Below, in pieces: positions 55,788 through 64,000 of a DNA stretch of 64,000 nt (within the stretch, counting starts at the first letter, position 1; each line of letters starts with the position of its first letter). Origin of the DNA: Colwellia sp. 75C3 (GTDB lineage Bacteria > Pseudomonadota > Gammaproteobacteria > Enterobacterales > Alteromonadaceae); assembly GCF_002836255.1 (NCBI RefSeq), contig NZ_PJAU01000032.1, positions 434,001-498,000 on the forward strand. The letters run 5' to 3'. A program made the position numbers and the translations under genes. A model generated the notes under the pieces. The model saw nothing but the letters and a program-made list of their open reading frames with translations. It did not search any database and was not told the origin of the DNA.

Positions 55788-56534
55788 ATGATTGACAATA
55801 CTAGAACAGCAATAAGTTATTTTATTGCTGATTTACACCTAACTGAAAACAGGCCTGATATCAGTGCCTGTTTTTTACGTTTTTTAAAAAATGATGCTAT
55901 TGAAGCTGAAAAGCTTTATATCCTTGGCGACTTATTTGAAGCTTGGGTTGGCGATGATGATGATAGCCCCTACCTTAAAACAATAGCGGATGCACTGACT
56001 GCGCTAAGTAAGTCAGGGACAAAAATCTATTACATTCATGGTAATAGGGACTTCCTCTTAGGTCAGCGTTTTGCTAAACAAGCAAATATGCAGCTTTTAC
56101 CTGAAATAGATACGATCGATCTTTATGGTCAACATGTGGTTATAATGCATGGTGATACGTTATGCACACGTGATATCGACTACCAGGTGTTTAGAAAAAA
56201 ATCACGTTCTTGGTGGTGGCAAGCAGCAGTGAAAAGCCTGCCTTTATTTATTCGTAAAAAAATGGCTGCTGATTACAGAAAAAAAAGTACCGCTGCTACG
56301 GCAATGAAATCGCAAGAGATTATGGATGTTACTGAAAGTGAAGTAATTGACTGTCTTGAAAAATATAATAGTCAGTTATTAATTCACGGTCATACACACA
56401 GACCTGCTGTACATAAAGTGTCTGCAAATGGCGCAAACGCCGAACGTATAGTCTTAGGTGATTGGTATGAACAAGGTGCATGGTTAAAAGTCACACCTGA
56501 TTCTATTGAGTTACTAAACCAACCGTTAACCTAG
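55788..56534 (+). CDS. lpxH: UDP-2,3-diacylglucosamine hydrolase
   Basis: A 248-aa calcineurin-like metallophosphoesterase that makes lipid X in lipid A synthesis. Metal ligands lie in FIADLHLTE, LGDLFEAWVGDDD, YIHGNRDFLLG, MHGDTLC and HGHTHRP. It is probably co-transcribed with ppiB; no clear Shine-Dalgarno precedes the ATG. Confidence 0.95.
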   Translation: MIDNTRTAISYFIADLHLTENRPDISACFLRFLKNDAIEAEKLYILGDLFEAWVGDDDDSPYLKTIADALTALSKSGTKIYYIHGNRDFLLGQRFAKQANMQLLPEIDTIDLYGQHVVIMHGDTLCTRDIDYQVFRKKSRSWWWQAAVKSLPLFIRKKMAADYRKKSTAATAMKSQEIMDVTESEVIDCLEKYNSQLLIHGHTHRPAVHKVSANGANAERIVLGDWYEQGAWLKVTPDSIELLNQPLT

Positions 56535-56620
56535 TATTTATTCTTAACTCTTCATTCTTACTGAAATATAACGGACAACACAAGTTAGCCGTTATATTAC
56601 AATAAAAAAGTGCTCCACTA

Positions 56621-57397
56621 TTAAATAGGACTTCCAGAGTGAAATTTAAAGTCCTCATCTGGCGATGTAATTAACTCAGCTTCAACTTTTGCAAAATAAG
56701 CTATCCGCTCACTAATATCTTTTCCTGCTACTTGTCCGGCTAAGGTCAAATAATCTTGATAATGACGCGCTTCTGAGCGTAATAACGAGATATAAAACTT
56801 ATTCAAGTCATCATCTAAGTGTGGAGCTAATTTAGCAAAACGCTCACACGAACGCGCTTCTATAAAAGCACCGATAATTAATTTATCAACCAAAGCATCA
56901 GGTTCAAAGGTCTTTACATGTTTTAGCATGCCTTTAGCATAACGACCTGCAGTGATGCCATCAAAAGGAATATCTCGCTTGACCATTATCTCTAGTACTT
57001 GATAAAAGTGATGTAACTCTTCTTTTATTAAAAGCACCATTTTATCAATCAAGTTCTGGCTAAATGGCGACTTTGCCTGAGCATTACTACTTTTCGGTAA
57101 AATAGCTTTAGAAAGATTGTTTTTATTGGCAAGTGACGCTAAATCGCCCTTCTTCCGATATAAAAAATCTTCATAAGGTTCAAACCATTCAAGCAAGACG
57201 TTAGTACTGTCTTTATCAACGGCATATTTTCGAATGAGATACATAGCGGTTTGCCCTGCTTTAAGTTCACAGGCAAGATGGTCTCGTAGGATAATCGGTA
57301 AGTTTTCTTTTTTCTTTGCTTCATCTATCCAGGAATCAGGTGTTTCGCAAGATAAAAAATTTAATATCGGTATTAGTAATCGTTCTGCTTCGGTCAT
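56621..57397 (-). CDS. miaE: tRNA 2-methylthio-N6-isopentenyladenosine hydroxylase MiaE
   Basis: A 258-aa ferritin-like di-iron enzyme that hydroxylates ms2i6A37 in tRNA. The iron ligands are in KEELHHFYQVLEIM (E-x2-H) and FIEARSCERFA and SEARHYQDYL. It converges on lpxH and diverges from the small gene at 57520. Confidence 0.92.
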   Translation of the reverse strand: MTEAERLLIPILNFLSCETPDSWIDEAKKKENLPIILRDHLACELKAGQTAMYLIRKYAVDKDSTNVLLEWFEPYEDFLYRKKGDLASLANKNNLSKAILPKSSNAQAKSPFSQNLIDKMVLLIKEELHHFYQVLEIMVKRDIPFDGITAGRYAKGMLKHVKTFEPDALVDKLIIGAFIEARSCERFAKLAPHLDDDLNKFYISLLRSEARHYQDYLTLAGQVAGKDISERIAYFAKVEAELITSPDEDFKFHSGSPI

Positions 57398-57519
57398 CTT
57401 TTTATCTCAGCAATAGCTAGGGAATTCGTTTAAGTGAATTTTAATTATTACGCTATTTTAAAAGTCTATTTATTGAGATACTAGCAAAATCGGTTTTTTA
57501 CCTGACATAGGTCAAATAA

Positions 57520-57831
57520 ATGCCCTCAATTATAAAAAAAAAGCTTACAAGTAAGAATGCCGCTCAGAAACTTATTAAAAAACACGATAAGTTGATACAT
57601 AGTGAACATATGAAAGTGACGTCACATGTACAGAGGGATAATGATGATTGGATAATCAATACACTCATGTTAGATAACCTCGACGTCCCTTTCAAATACA
57701 AACGTAAAAAACGGTACCAAAGCTTACAAGGTCAAAGAGTTAACTTAACTTATTATGCTGAAACGGAAACTATCGCAGGCATATACCCGTTCCACTTGAA
57801 GATGCGCGCTTCAGGAAACTTGAGCGAATAA
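57520..57831 (+). CDS. Small conserved-looking protein with MITE-encoded tail
   Basis: A 103-aa basic protein: an N-terminal Lys-rich helix (IKKKLTSKNAAQKLIKKHDK), then a beta-rich segment (HMKVTSHVQRDNDDWIINTL, DVPFKYKRKKRYQSLQGQRVNLTYY). I do not recognise a named family. Codon 89 coincides exactly with the first base of the MITE-like element, and residues 89-103 (YPFHLKMRASGNLSE) come entirely from it, so the ancestral C-terminus has been replaced. It may still work if the lost tail was dispensable. Confidence 0.7.
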   Translation: MPSIIKKKLTSKNAAQKLIKKHDKLIHSEHMKVTSHVQRDNDDWIINTLMLDNLDVPFKYKRKKRYQSLQGQRVNLTYYAETETIAGIYPFHLKMRASGNLSE

Positions 57832-58047
57832 TAATCAAGGCACATTTTTTTGTTAAGGGTCATTCCCTTAAAAATAAATGTAACGATGAGTATGGTTTGC
57901 TCAGGCTTCCCCCAAAGGGCTGGTTTATAAACGCTTTATGCTACGTTATTGATTTCGACAATAGAATAACTATTCTCTTCAATCAATGCCTTGCCTAAAA
58001 GCGTTTATAATTCCAGCTGAAACCTGCATATTTAAGTGGAACGGGTA
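57784..58047. mobile_element. MITE-like palindromic element (264 bp)
   Basis: Terminal inverted repeats of about 31 bp: TACCCGTTCCACTTGAAG at the left and, reversed, TACCCGTTCCACTTAAAT at the right, each preceded by TA (57782-57783 and 58048-58049), a likely TA target duplication. An inner repeat TTATAAACGCTTT/AAAGCGTTTATAA encloses a core that shares ATTCTCTTCAATCAATGCCT with the element in the lon leader. No ORF is carried. The rest of the gap to 58308 is AT-rich with nothing recognisable. Confidence 0.8.
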
Positions 58048-58308
58048 TAGTATTGAAGTGATGTCAGTGGTACGAATAAAAGTCAGTTAACGTTAACTAA
58101 GTTGAACAAGCCTCCTTATCGCATAAAATTATTAAAAACACATTCTATAGAGCTTTATTGTTTAATTTTCAATCAACACTTGACTGATCACCTTATATCT
58201 TTCATAAATAAGGGAGTAATAATAATAGTGCTAATAGCTTAAATACTTCGAGTTGTTTATTTTAACTACAAAGTACTGGTCGAATACTTACGTGCGAGAG
58301 GATTAATT

Positions 58309-58908
58309 ATGATACTAAACCACATTTGGGGGCTATATGCCCACCCTAAAGAAGAATGGCATGTTATTGAAAAACGACATGAAAGCTTAAGTTATAGTTT
58401 GATGCACATATTGACCATAGCGTTGATTCCAGCAATATGCTGTTATTATGCCGCGGCTTATATTGGCTGGACTATTGGCGTAGGTGACCCGATAAAGATA
58501 AGTGTTGGGAGTGCTCAAATAATGGCTGTTAGCATGTACTTTGGCTTAGTTATTGGTGTATTCGCTTTAGCTTACCTTATCCAATGGATGGCGAAGACTT
58601 TCGACTCAAAACCTGATTTCGTACAAGCCCTTGAACTTGCTGCATATACTGCAACACCATTACTGATGGTAGGTATTACTGCTTTGTTTCCAGTATTATG
58701 GTTTGTTGCCTTAGCAGGTATTGCTGCAGTAGCTTATTCAATCTACCTGTTATATTCAGGCGTACCTATTATGATGAATATCCCTGAGGAAAAAGGCTTT
58801 ATCTACTCAAGCTCGGTAGTAACAGCCGGTTTAGTCTTATTAGTTACTTTAATGGCATTTACTGCAATGATGTGGACGATGGGATTTGGCCCTGAGTTTG
58901 TTTCTTAG
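58309..58908 (+). CDS. Yip1-family inner-membrane protein
   Basis: A 199-aa protein with five predicted membrane helices and the Yip1-domain opening NHIWGLYAHPKEEWHVIEK. Helices occur near 30-55, 70-95, 110-145 (two) and 165-195. Bacterial Yip1 proteins have no defined role. It has an AGAGGA Shine-Dalgarno-like sequence ten bases upstream and ends at a bidirectional terminator. Confidence 0.85.
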   Translation: MILNHIWGLYAHPKEEWHVIEKRHESLSYSLMHILTIALIPAICCYYAAAYIGWTIGVGDPIKISVGSAQIMAVSMYFGLVIGVFALAYLIQWMAKTFDSKPDFVQALELAAYTATPLLMVGITALFPVLWFVALAGIAAVAYSIYLLYSGVPIMMNIPEEKGFIYSSSVVTAGLVLLVTLMAFTAMMWTMGFGPEFVS

Positions 58909-58984
58909 TATTCCTAAATAGTTAAGCGCTTAAATAGGTGCCTAACTAAATCGATTGTTATTTACTTAACTGTCACTTAAAATT

Positions 58985-59023
58985 AAAAAGCCCTATTTCT
59001 ACAATAGAAATAAGGCTTTTTTT
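58985..59023. terminator. Bidirectional terminator between the Yip1-like gene and purF
   Basis: AAAAAGCC-CTATTTCTA and TAGAAATA-AGGCTTTTT form a long stem with one mismatch around CAA, followed by T's in both directions. Confidence 0.9.
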
Positions 59024-59093
59024 ATGTGCGATATATATTTGAAACAACGAGTAAAAACACCTAAGTCATTACTCAATTATTTAACTATAAATA

Positions 59094-60611
59094 CTACTCG
59101 GCACCTTCGTTATGCATATCAATAATAGAATCAGCATCTTTATCTGACTCTTCTTTGCTCGTATTGTTACGTAACGCATCTAACCGTTCTAAATACTCAT
59201 GATTAATATCATTAGTTACATAGTTACCATCAAATACAGAAGTATCAAACGTTTTTATTTCTGGGTTACCTTTACCAACTGCAGCGATTAAATCGCCGAT
59301 AGATTGGTAGATTAACTTGTCTGCGCCAATTAAATTACAAATATCATCTAATTCACGACCATGTGCAATTAATTCATTAGCACTTGGCATATCAATACCA
59401 TAAACATTAGGAAATCTTACTTCTGGTGCCGCTGAAGCAAAATAAACTTTATTAGCACCTGCAGTACGCGCCATATTAATGATTTGTTCAGAAGTTGTGC
59501 CGCGAACGATAGAATCATCTACAAGTAAAACATTTTTACCTTTAAATTCAGTGGTAATAGCGTTCAGCTTCTGACGTACAGATTTTTTACGCTGTTCTTG
59601 ACCTGGCATAATAAAAGTACGGCCAATATAACGGTTTTTAACAAAACCTTGACGGTAAGGTAAGTCAAGATGATGTGCTATCTGTAAAGCAATATCGCAT
59701 GATGTTTCAGGAATTGGAATAACAACATCAATATCGACATCTTGCCATTCTATGGCGATCTTCTCGCCTAACTTAGTTCCCATTTCTACACGTGATGCAT
59801 AAACAGACATTTTGTCCATCGTTGAATCTGGACGTGCAAAATAAACAAACTCAAAAATACATGGGCTGTAAACCGGGTTATCAGCACATTGCTGGCTGTG
59901 GATCTGGCCATTTTCTGAGAAGAAAATTGTTTCACCTGGAGCAACGTCACGGACAAAATCAAAAGAGCAGGCATCTAGCGCAACTGATTCTGAAGCAACC
60001 ATATACTCAACGCCTAGCTCAGTTTCTCTTTTACCAAAAACTAAAGGACGAATGCCGTTAGGGTCACGAAAAGCAATCATACCGTGGCCAACAATTAGCG
60101 CTACACTCGCATATGCGCCACGAACACGTTTATGAACTTTTGCTACGGCTGTAAAAATGTCATCTGGTGTAAGCGTGATATTTTTACTTTGCTGTAATTC
60201 ATGTGCCAAAATGTTGAGTAAAACTTCAGAATCTGAAGTGGTATTAACATGACGACGTGCTTCGTTAAATAACCATGTTCTTAATTCTTCAGCATTGGTT
60301 AAGTTACCATTGTGCGCTAATGATAATCCAAATGGTGAGTTTGCATAAAATGGTTGTGCTTCTGACGAGCTAGAAGTACCTGCGGTAGGATAGCGAATAT
60401 GACCAATACCGATGTTACCTTGCAAACGAAGCATATGGCGAGTATGAAAAACATCTTTCACCAAGCCGTTGCCTTTTCTCAACCTAAAGGTATTATTATG
60501 AATTGTTACAATACCTGCAGCATCTTGACCACGATGCTGAAGTACAGTTAGTCCGTCATATATATGCTGACTAACAGGGGTTTTACCGACAATACCAACA
60601 ATGCCACACAT
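59094..60611 (-). CDS. purF: Amidophosphoribosyltransferase
   Basis: A 505-aa enzyme of the first step of purine synthesis. The N-terminal Cys (MCGIVGIVG, exposed after Met removal) is the glutaminase nucleophile, with no propeptide, as in enteric PurF. The PRPP motif [17 protein letters not shown] is near residues 365-381. It is the last gene of the accD-folC-dedD-cvpA-purF series. I see no PurR box upstream of cvpA or purF. Confidence 0.97.
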   Translation of the reverse strand: MCGIVGIVGKTPVSQHIYDGLTVLQHRGQDAAGIVTIHNNTFRLRKGNGLVKDVFHTRHMLRLQGNIGIGHIRYPTAGTSSSSEAQPFYANSPFGLSLAHNGNLTNAEELRTWLFNEARRHVNTTSDSEVLLNILAHELQQSKNITLTPDDIFTAVAKVHKRVRGAYASVALIVGHGMIAFRDPNGIRPLVFGKRETELGVEYMVASESVALDACSFDFVRDVAPGETIFFSENGQIHSQQCADNPVYSPCIFEFVYFARPDSTMDKMSVYASRVEMGTKLGEKIAIEWQDVDIDVVIPIPETSCDIALQIAHHLDLPYRQGFVKNRYIGRTFIMPGQEQRKKSVRQKLNAITTEFKGKNVLLVDDSIVRGTTSEQIINMARTAGANKVYFASAAPEVRFPNVYGIDMPSANELIAHGRELDDICNLIGADKLIYQSIGDLIAAVGKGNPEIKTFDTSVFDGNYVTNDINHEYLERLDALRNNTSKEESDKDADSIIDMHNEGAE

Positions 60612-60780
60612 AAAATTCTCTCCACAAAAAAAATACTGACAATACTTATTATCCTAAGAGTTTACTTAGGATGGCGTTAACCAACTTATAAATATTGAAT
60701 TAGAGGATATTGAAATAATATCTTATAAAATTACTGTATACGGAATGACTCCGCATGAACTTAGTCATTACTAACAACAA

Positions 60781-61263
60781 CTACGTTATATAACTTGATG
60801 ACCCTTTTAGGTATTCAAAAAACCATTCTACGACTAATTTGAACTCAGGAATTAATTCAGAGCTTTTCCACCACAGTGTATTTTCAGCGCCAGTAAAAGC
60901 ATCGATAAAAAATATTACGGCACTAATAATAAGTACGCCACGCAGTGCACCAAAAACGAGCCCTAACATACGGTCTGTACCGGAAAGACCTGTTTTACTG
61001 ACCAATTGCCCAATGAGATAATTAACTAAAGCGCCAAGCACAAGAGTTGATATGAAAAGAATGGCAACGGCTGCGGCATTACGCAAGAATTGATCAGAAA
61101 TATTCGTTAATAGATTGGCGAGGTTTGCATAAAATGTGCTGGCAATGAAAAAAGCACTGATCCAAATCACTAAAGATACCGCTTCCTTTACAAAGCCTCG
61201 TATCAAACTAACCAGTGTTGATAAGCCTATAATGGCCAAAATGGTGTAATCTATCCAAACCAT
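60781..61263 (-). CDS. cvpA: CvpA-family inner-membrane protein
   Basis: A 160-aa protein with four membrane helices (about 4-22, 28-45, 62-85, 100-122) and the family's opening [29 protein letters not shown]. CvpA is linked to colicin V export and bile/envelope stress. It lies 169 bp upstream of purF, as in E. coli. Confidence 0.93.
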   Translation of the reverse strand: MVWIDYTILAIIGLSTLVSLIRGFVKEAVSLVIWISAFFIASTFYANLANLLTNISDQFLRNAAAVAILFISTLVLGALVNYLIGQLVSKTGLSGTDRMLGLVFGALRGVLIISAVIFFIDAFTGAENTLWWKSSELIPEFKLVVEWFFEYLKGSSSYIT

Positions 61264-61365
61264 AACTTGAGTGTCTCGGTGAATGTCTCGTTGTGTTTCT
61301 CTAAATTAGAGGCGCGCATTCTACCAGAATTAGCTAAATAATGCCTAACATTTTATAAAAGTCTG

Positions 61366-62004
61366 TTATTTATTTGGCTTAAAATACGCAACTTTACCTT
61401 GAATACCGGTGAGCTTATTCAATGCCGGTAACTTTTTATCCAGTGATGATTTTATCAACTCAGGTCCTATCATGACTTTAGTTAATGTACCTTGCTTGGT
61501 TTTTATAGGTTTAGTAAAGGCTATATAACCTTTCGCTTTTAATTTTTTTAATAACTGCGCAACATTGTCTTTATTTTTGAAGCTGCCTAAATGGATAACC
61601 CAGGCTTCTTTAGCAATAGCTTGTTCTGGCAAAGGCTTATTAGCTTTACTAGCTATTTTTACAGGTGGTTTTACTGTAGGTAATGCTGTGGGTGTTACTG
61701 TAGTTTTTACTAACGTCTCTTTTACTTTAGCCGTTTTTTTGCTTGATTCTGGCGCAGAGTATCCACTAACTTTCTCATCAATAGCTTTTTCATTTGAGAT
61801 TACCGTAGCCGTTTTTTGTTCCAATTTATCTTCAGGAAATGGTTTATTAGTCAATTTACCTGAAAAAACCTCCGCTTTTGGAATGGCTTCAAAATCATCT
61901 TGGTGTAATTTTTTTTCACCATCAAGTAAGTCTGGTAAGAAGATGATAACCACGGCTGCAACAATAATAGTACCTACAAGGCGATTTTGAAACGGTGTAG
62001 ACAA
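61366..62004 (-). CDS. dedD: DedD-like SPOR-domain protein
   Basis: A 212-aa protein: cytoplasmic start, membrane helix (residues 10-25, VGTIIVAAVVIIFLPDLL), a Lys/Pro-rich linker and a C-terminal SPOR domain (about 133-210, WVIHLGSFKNKDNVAQLLKKLKAKGYIAF, TKVMIGPELIKSSLDKKL) that binds denuded septal peptidoglycan. Likely a division protein. Confidence 0.92.
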   Translation of the reverse strand: MSTPFQNRLVGTIIVAAVVIIFLPDLLDGEKKLHQDDFEAIPKAEVFSGKLTNKPFPEDKLEQKTATVISNEKAIDEKVSGYSAPESSKKTAKVKETLVKTTVTPTALPTVKPPVKIASKANKPLPEQAIAKEAWVIHLGSFKNKDNVAQLLKKLKAKGYIAFTKPIKTKQGTLTKVMIGPELIKSSLDKKLPALNKLTGIQGKVAYFKPNK

Positions 62005-62028
62005 GAGACACTCCTAATTAAATATAAC

Positions 62029-62060
62029 TAATACCAATCGGACTAATTTATTCGGTAAAT
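62029..62060. repeat. Possible solo end of the MITE family
   Basis: TACCAATCGGACTAATTTAT resembles the terminal repeat of the lon-leader element (TACCAAATGCACTAATTTAT; 15 of 20 identical). No partner end is seen nearby. It lies between folC and dedD. Confidence 0.3.
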
Positions 62061-62073
62061 GAAAACAACACAA

Positions 62074-63387
62074 CTAACAAATAATTAGCTGAGATCTGAT
62101 TTTAGCAACAGTAAAAAACGAACCAAAAACAAGAATTAAATCATTATCACTCGCTTGCTTATCTGCCATTTTAAATGCCTCATCGACATTGTCAAAAATA
62201 TTTGCCGAATCAGTGAACACAGCTAACTTACTGGCCATTGTTTCTATTGTGGCAGCCCTTGGCACACTTAGCGCTCCGGTATACCAAAAGTCAACATCAC
62301 CTTTTAGTGGCTGTAAACTCGCACCAATGTCTTTATCACCTAACATAGAAACCACTGCATAAATTTTTTGATAGTTAGCTTGCTTTTTTATTTGCTTAAG
62401 ATAAGTAGCGAGGTAACGAGTGGCTTGGGGATTATGCCCTACATCAAGAATAACATCACAATGACCTGTTTTTTTTATTAACTCTGTTCGTCCGGCAACC
62501 TTGGTTTTACAAATAATATCATTAACAAACTCAGTAGTAAGCGTCAGATTAAGCTTTTCTAATACCATCAACGCTGTCGCGACATTGTCTCGTGGGATAG
62601 ACGTTGGCTTTAATCCTGTTAACTGTGTCTGTTTCGTGCGCCAGTCCCACTTTAATAACTCATTATTGACAACAAAATCTTCATCTCGTAAAAATAAGCT
62701 TTCTCCATGACTTGCCTGCAACTTATTAGCATGAGCTAATACTGACTTAGGTGCATTAGTATCACCAATGACAATATTTTGCCCTTGTCGCATGATACCC
62801 GCTTTTTCAAAACCAATAGTTTCTCGGTCATTACCTAGATAACTTTGATGGTCGAGATCAATGGTAGTGATAACAGCAATATCTGCATCAATTATATTTG
62901 TCGCATCTAAACGTCCACCAAGACCCACTTCAAGAATGATATAACTTGGCTTAATATGCATTAACACAAGTAGTGCAGCTAACGTTGTATATTCATAATA
63001 ACTTAGAGAAATTTCTTTTCGAGCATCTTCAATTCGTTTAAAAGCGTCAATGAGTGCTTTATCTTCTACATCTTGCTTATTTATCCGAAGTCGCTCATTA
63101 AAGCGCTCAATATGGGGAGAGGAATAAACAGCTACACCTTGCTGTGATCCAATATTATCGTGGCTAAGTAAGGCGTTTTCGATGAAAGCACAGGTGGTGC
63201 CTTTACCATTAGTGCCAGCTACAGTAATAACCTTAGCAAAACTTAAATCAATCGCTAAACGCTCTGCGACGGAGCCAATTCGAGATAATCCAAGATCTAT
63301 CTCACTGCTATGTAGGTTTTCTAAATAATAAAGCCACTGATCGAGATGAGTAAAATCTTGATAGTGGCTTGAATTGTATTTTGACAT
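62074..63387 (-). CDS. folC: Folylpolyglutamate synthase / dihydrofolate synthase
   Basis: A 437-aa Mur-ligase-type enzyme. The P-loop is VAGTNGKGTTCAFIE (about 56-70), with SPHIERFNERLRI, EVGLGGRLDATNIID, TTIDLDHQSYLG and DVGHNPQATRYLA. It adds glutamate to folates. It follows accD by 38 bp. Confidence 0.95.
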   Translation of the reverse strand: MSKYNSSHYQDFTHLDQWLYYLENLHSSEIDLGLSRIGSVAERLAIDLSFAKVITVAGTNGKGTTCAFIENALLSHDNIGSQQGVAVYSSPHIERFNERLRINKQDVEDKALIDAFKRIEDARKEISLSYYEYTTLAALLVLMHIKPSYIILEVGLGGRLDATNIIDADIAVITTIDLDHQSYLGNDRETIGFEKAGIMRQGQNIVIGDTNAPKSVLAHANKLQASHGESLFLRDEDFVVNNELLKWDWRTKQTQLTGLKPTSIPRDNVATALMVLEKLNLTLTTEFVNDIICKTKVAGRTELIKKTGHCDVILDVGHNPQATRYLATYLKQIKKQANYQKIYAVVSMLGDKDIGASLQPLKGDVDFWYTGALSVPRAATIETMASKLAVFTDSANIFDNVDEAFKMADKQASDNDLILVFGSFFTVAKIRSQLIIC

Positions 63388-63425
63388 TTATTCGATCAAC
63401 AAGTGATTTGAGTAAAAGGTATTAG

Positions 63426-64000
63426 TTACGAAACAACGCTAGGTTGACCCATAAACTTACCCAACATACGCGCTAGAGTAACTTTCATTTCACGGCGATC
63501 AATAATCATATCAATAGCGCCTTTTTCTAATAAAAATTCACTACGTTGAAAGCCTTCAGGCAATTTTTCTCTAACAGTTTGCTCAATAACACGTGGACCA
63601 GCAAAACCAATTAGTGCTTTAGGCTCAGCAACATTGATGTCACCTAACATAGCCAAACTAGCTGATACACCGCCCATCGTCGGATCGGTTAATACTGATA
63701 CGTAAGGTAAACCGTTTTCACTTAATTTAGCTAACGCTGCACTGGTCTTTGCCATTTGCATTAAAGAGAATAGTGCTTCTTGCATGCGAGCACCGCCACT
63801 AGCAGAGAAACATATCAATGGTATTTTATGCTCTAAACAATATTCTGCGCCCTTGACAAAACGAGCTCCAACGACAGAAGCCATTGATCCACCTAGAAAG
63901 CCAAACTCAAATGCAGCAACAACTACTGGCATACCGTGTAATTCACCCTTCATTACTACAAGAGCGTCTTTTTCTCCGGTATTTTTTTGAGCTGCACTAA
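63426..64000 (-). CDS. accD: Acetyl-CoA carboxylase carboxyltransferase beta subunit (cut by window edge)
   Basis: The C-terminal 190 or so codons. The frame remains open through 64000 ([20 protein letters not shown]), so the start is outside the window; the Met at 63953 is internal. The crotonase-fold features [39 protein letters not shown] (spread over the first half), [16 protein letters not shown] and [21 protein letters not shown] are typical. It is the first gene of the accD-folC-dedD-cvpA-purF series. The N-terminal zinc ribbon is not visible. Confidence 0.95.
   Translation of the reverse strand, partial: SAAQKNTGEKDALVVMKGELHGMPVVVAAFEFGFLGGSMASVVGARFVKGAEYCLEHKIPLICFSASGGARMQEALFSLMQMAKTSAALAKLSENGLPYVSVLTDPTMGGVSASLAMLGDINVAEPKALIGFAGPRVIEQTVREKLPEGFQRSEFLLEKGAIDMIIDRREMKVTLARMLGKFMGQPSVVS

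Noticed and set aside
61264..61365. PurR operator upstream of cvpA-purF
   Set aside because: No ACGCAAACGTTTGCGT-like palindrome is present in the gap; only a short CTCTAA/TTAGAG repeat is seen.

Overview
The window looks like a chromosomal segment of an AT-rich marine gammaproteobacterium of the Alteromonadales, most like Colwellia or a relative. This is inferred from gene order and protein character (tig-clpP-clpX-lon-hupB-ppiD, apt-dnaX-ybaB, pspF-sapABCDF, accD-folC-dedD-cvpA-purF, a TtpC-type TonB2 operon, a GH1/GPH/LacI/Glk sugar cluster); no database was searched. Both ends are cut inside genes: a FucP-like sugar permease on the left and accD on the right.

Layout. 1-5.6 kb: a beta-glucoside/glucose island (FucP-like permease, GH1 glycosidase, GPH symporter, LacI-family regulator, glucokinase) with a perfect LacI-type operator between the divergent genes. 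5.7-10.8 kb: ybaB, dnaX, apt, a single-domain response regulator, a YehS-like protein and a YbaK-like deacylase, all on the minus strand. dnaX carries a complete -1 frameshift cassette (SD-like element, A AAA AAG, hairpin, immediate stop). 10.9-11.4 kb: a secreted Cys/Gly/Lys repeat protein resembling HvfA RiPP copper-metallophore precursors, with no maturation genes beside it. 11.7-16.7 kb: the TonB2 energy-transduction operon. 17.3-23 kb: accessory stretch with a sulfotransferase-like protein, an intact IS1595-family element with 8-bp target duplications, and a large TonB-dependent receptor. 23.4-25.7 kb: priC, a ComFB-domain protein, the 4.5S RNA and a DUF3014 protein. 25.9-30.9 kb: phenylalanine/tyrosine catabolism (phhA, phhB, fah, maiA) with TyrR and two candidate TYR boxes. 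31-42 kb: envelope stress (ycjXF, pspABC, pspF) and the sapABCDF peptide transporter, including an unannotated 35-codon ORF between sapC and sapD. 42-51 kb: the protein quality-control block (ppiD, hupB, lon, clpX, clpP, tig). 51.6-52.1 kb: a tRNA array (Pro, His, Arg, Pro) containing a decayed tRNA-Pro relic. 52.7-64 kb: folD, cysS, ppiB, lpxH, miaE, a small protein with a transposon-derived tail, a Yip1-like membrane protein, purF, cvpA, dedD, folC and accD.

The least expected structure is a family of about 262-bp palindromic MITE-like elements. One copy lies between a candidate heat-shock promoter and the lon start codon, one encodes the last 15 residues of a small protein, and a shortened third copy lies just upstream of the HvfA-like gene. 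They share a conserved core hairpin but carry different outer inverted repeats. The strongest candidates for a poorly described system are the orphan HvfA-like repeat peptide and this modular repeat family.
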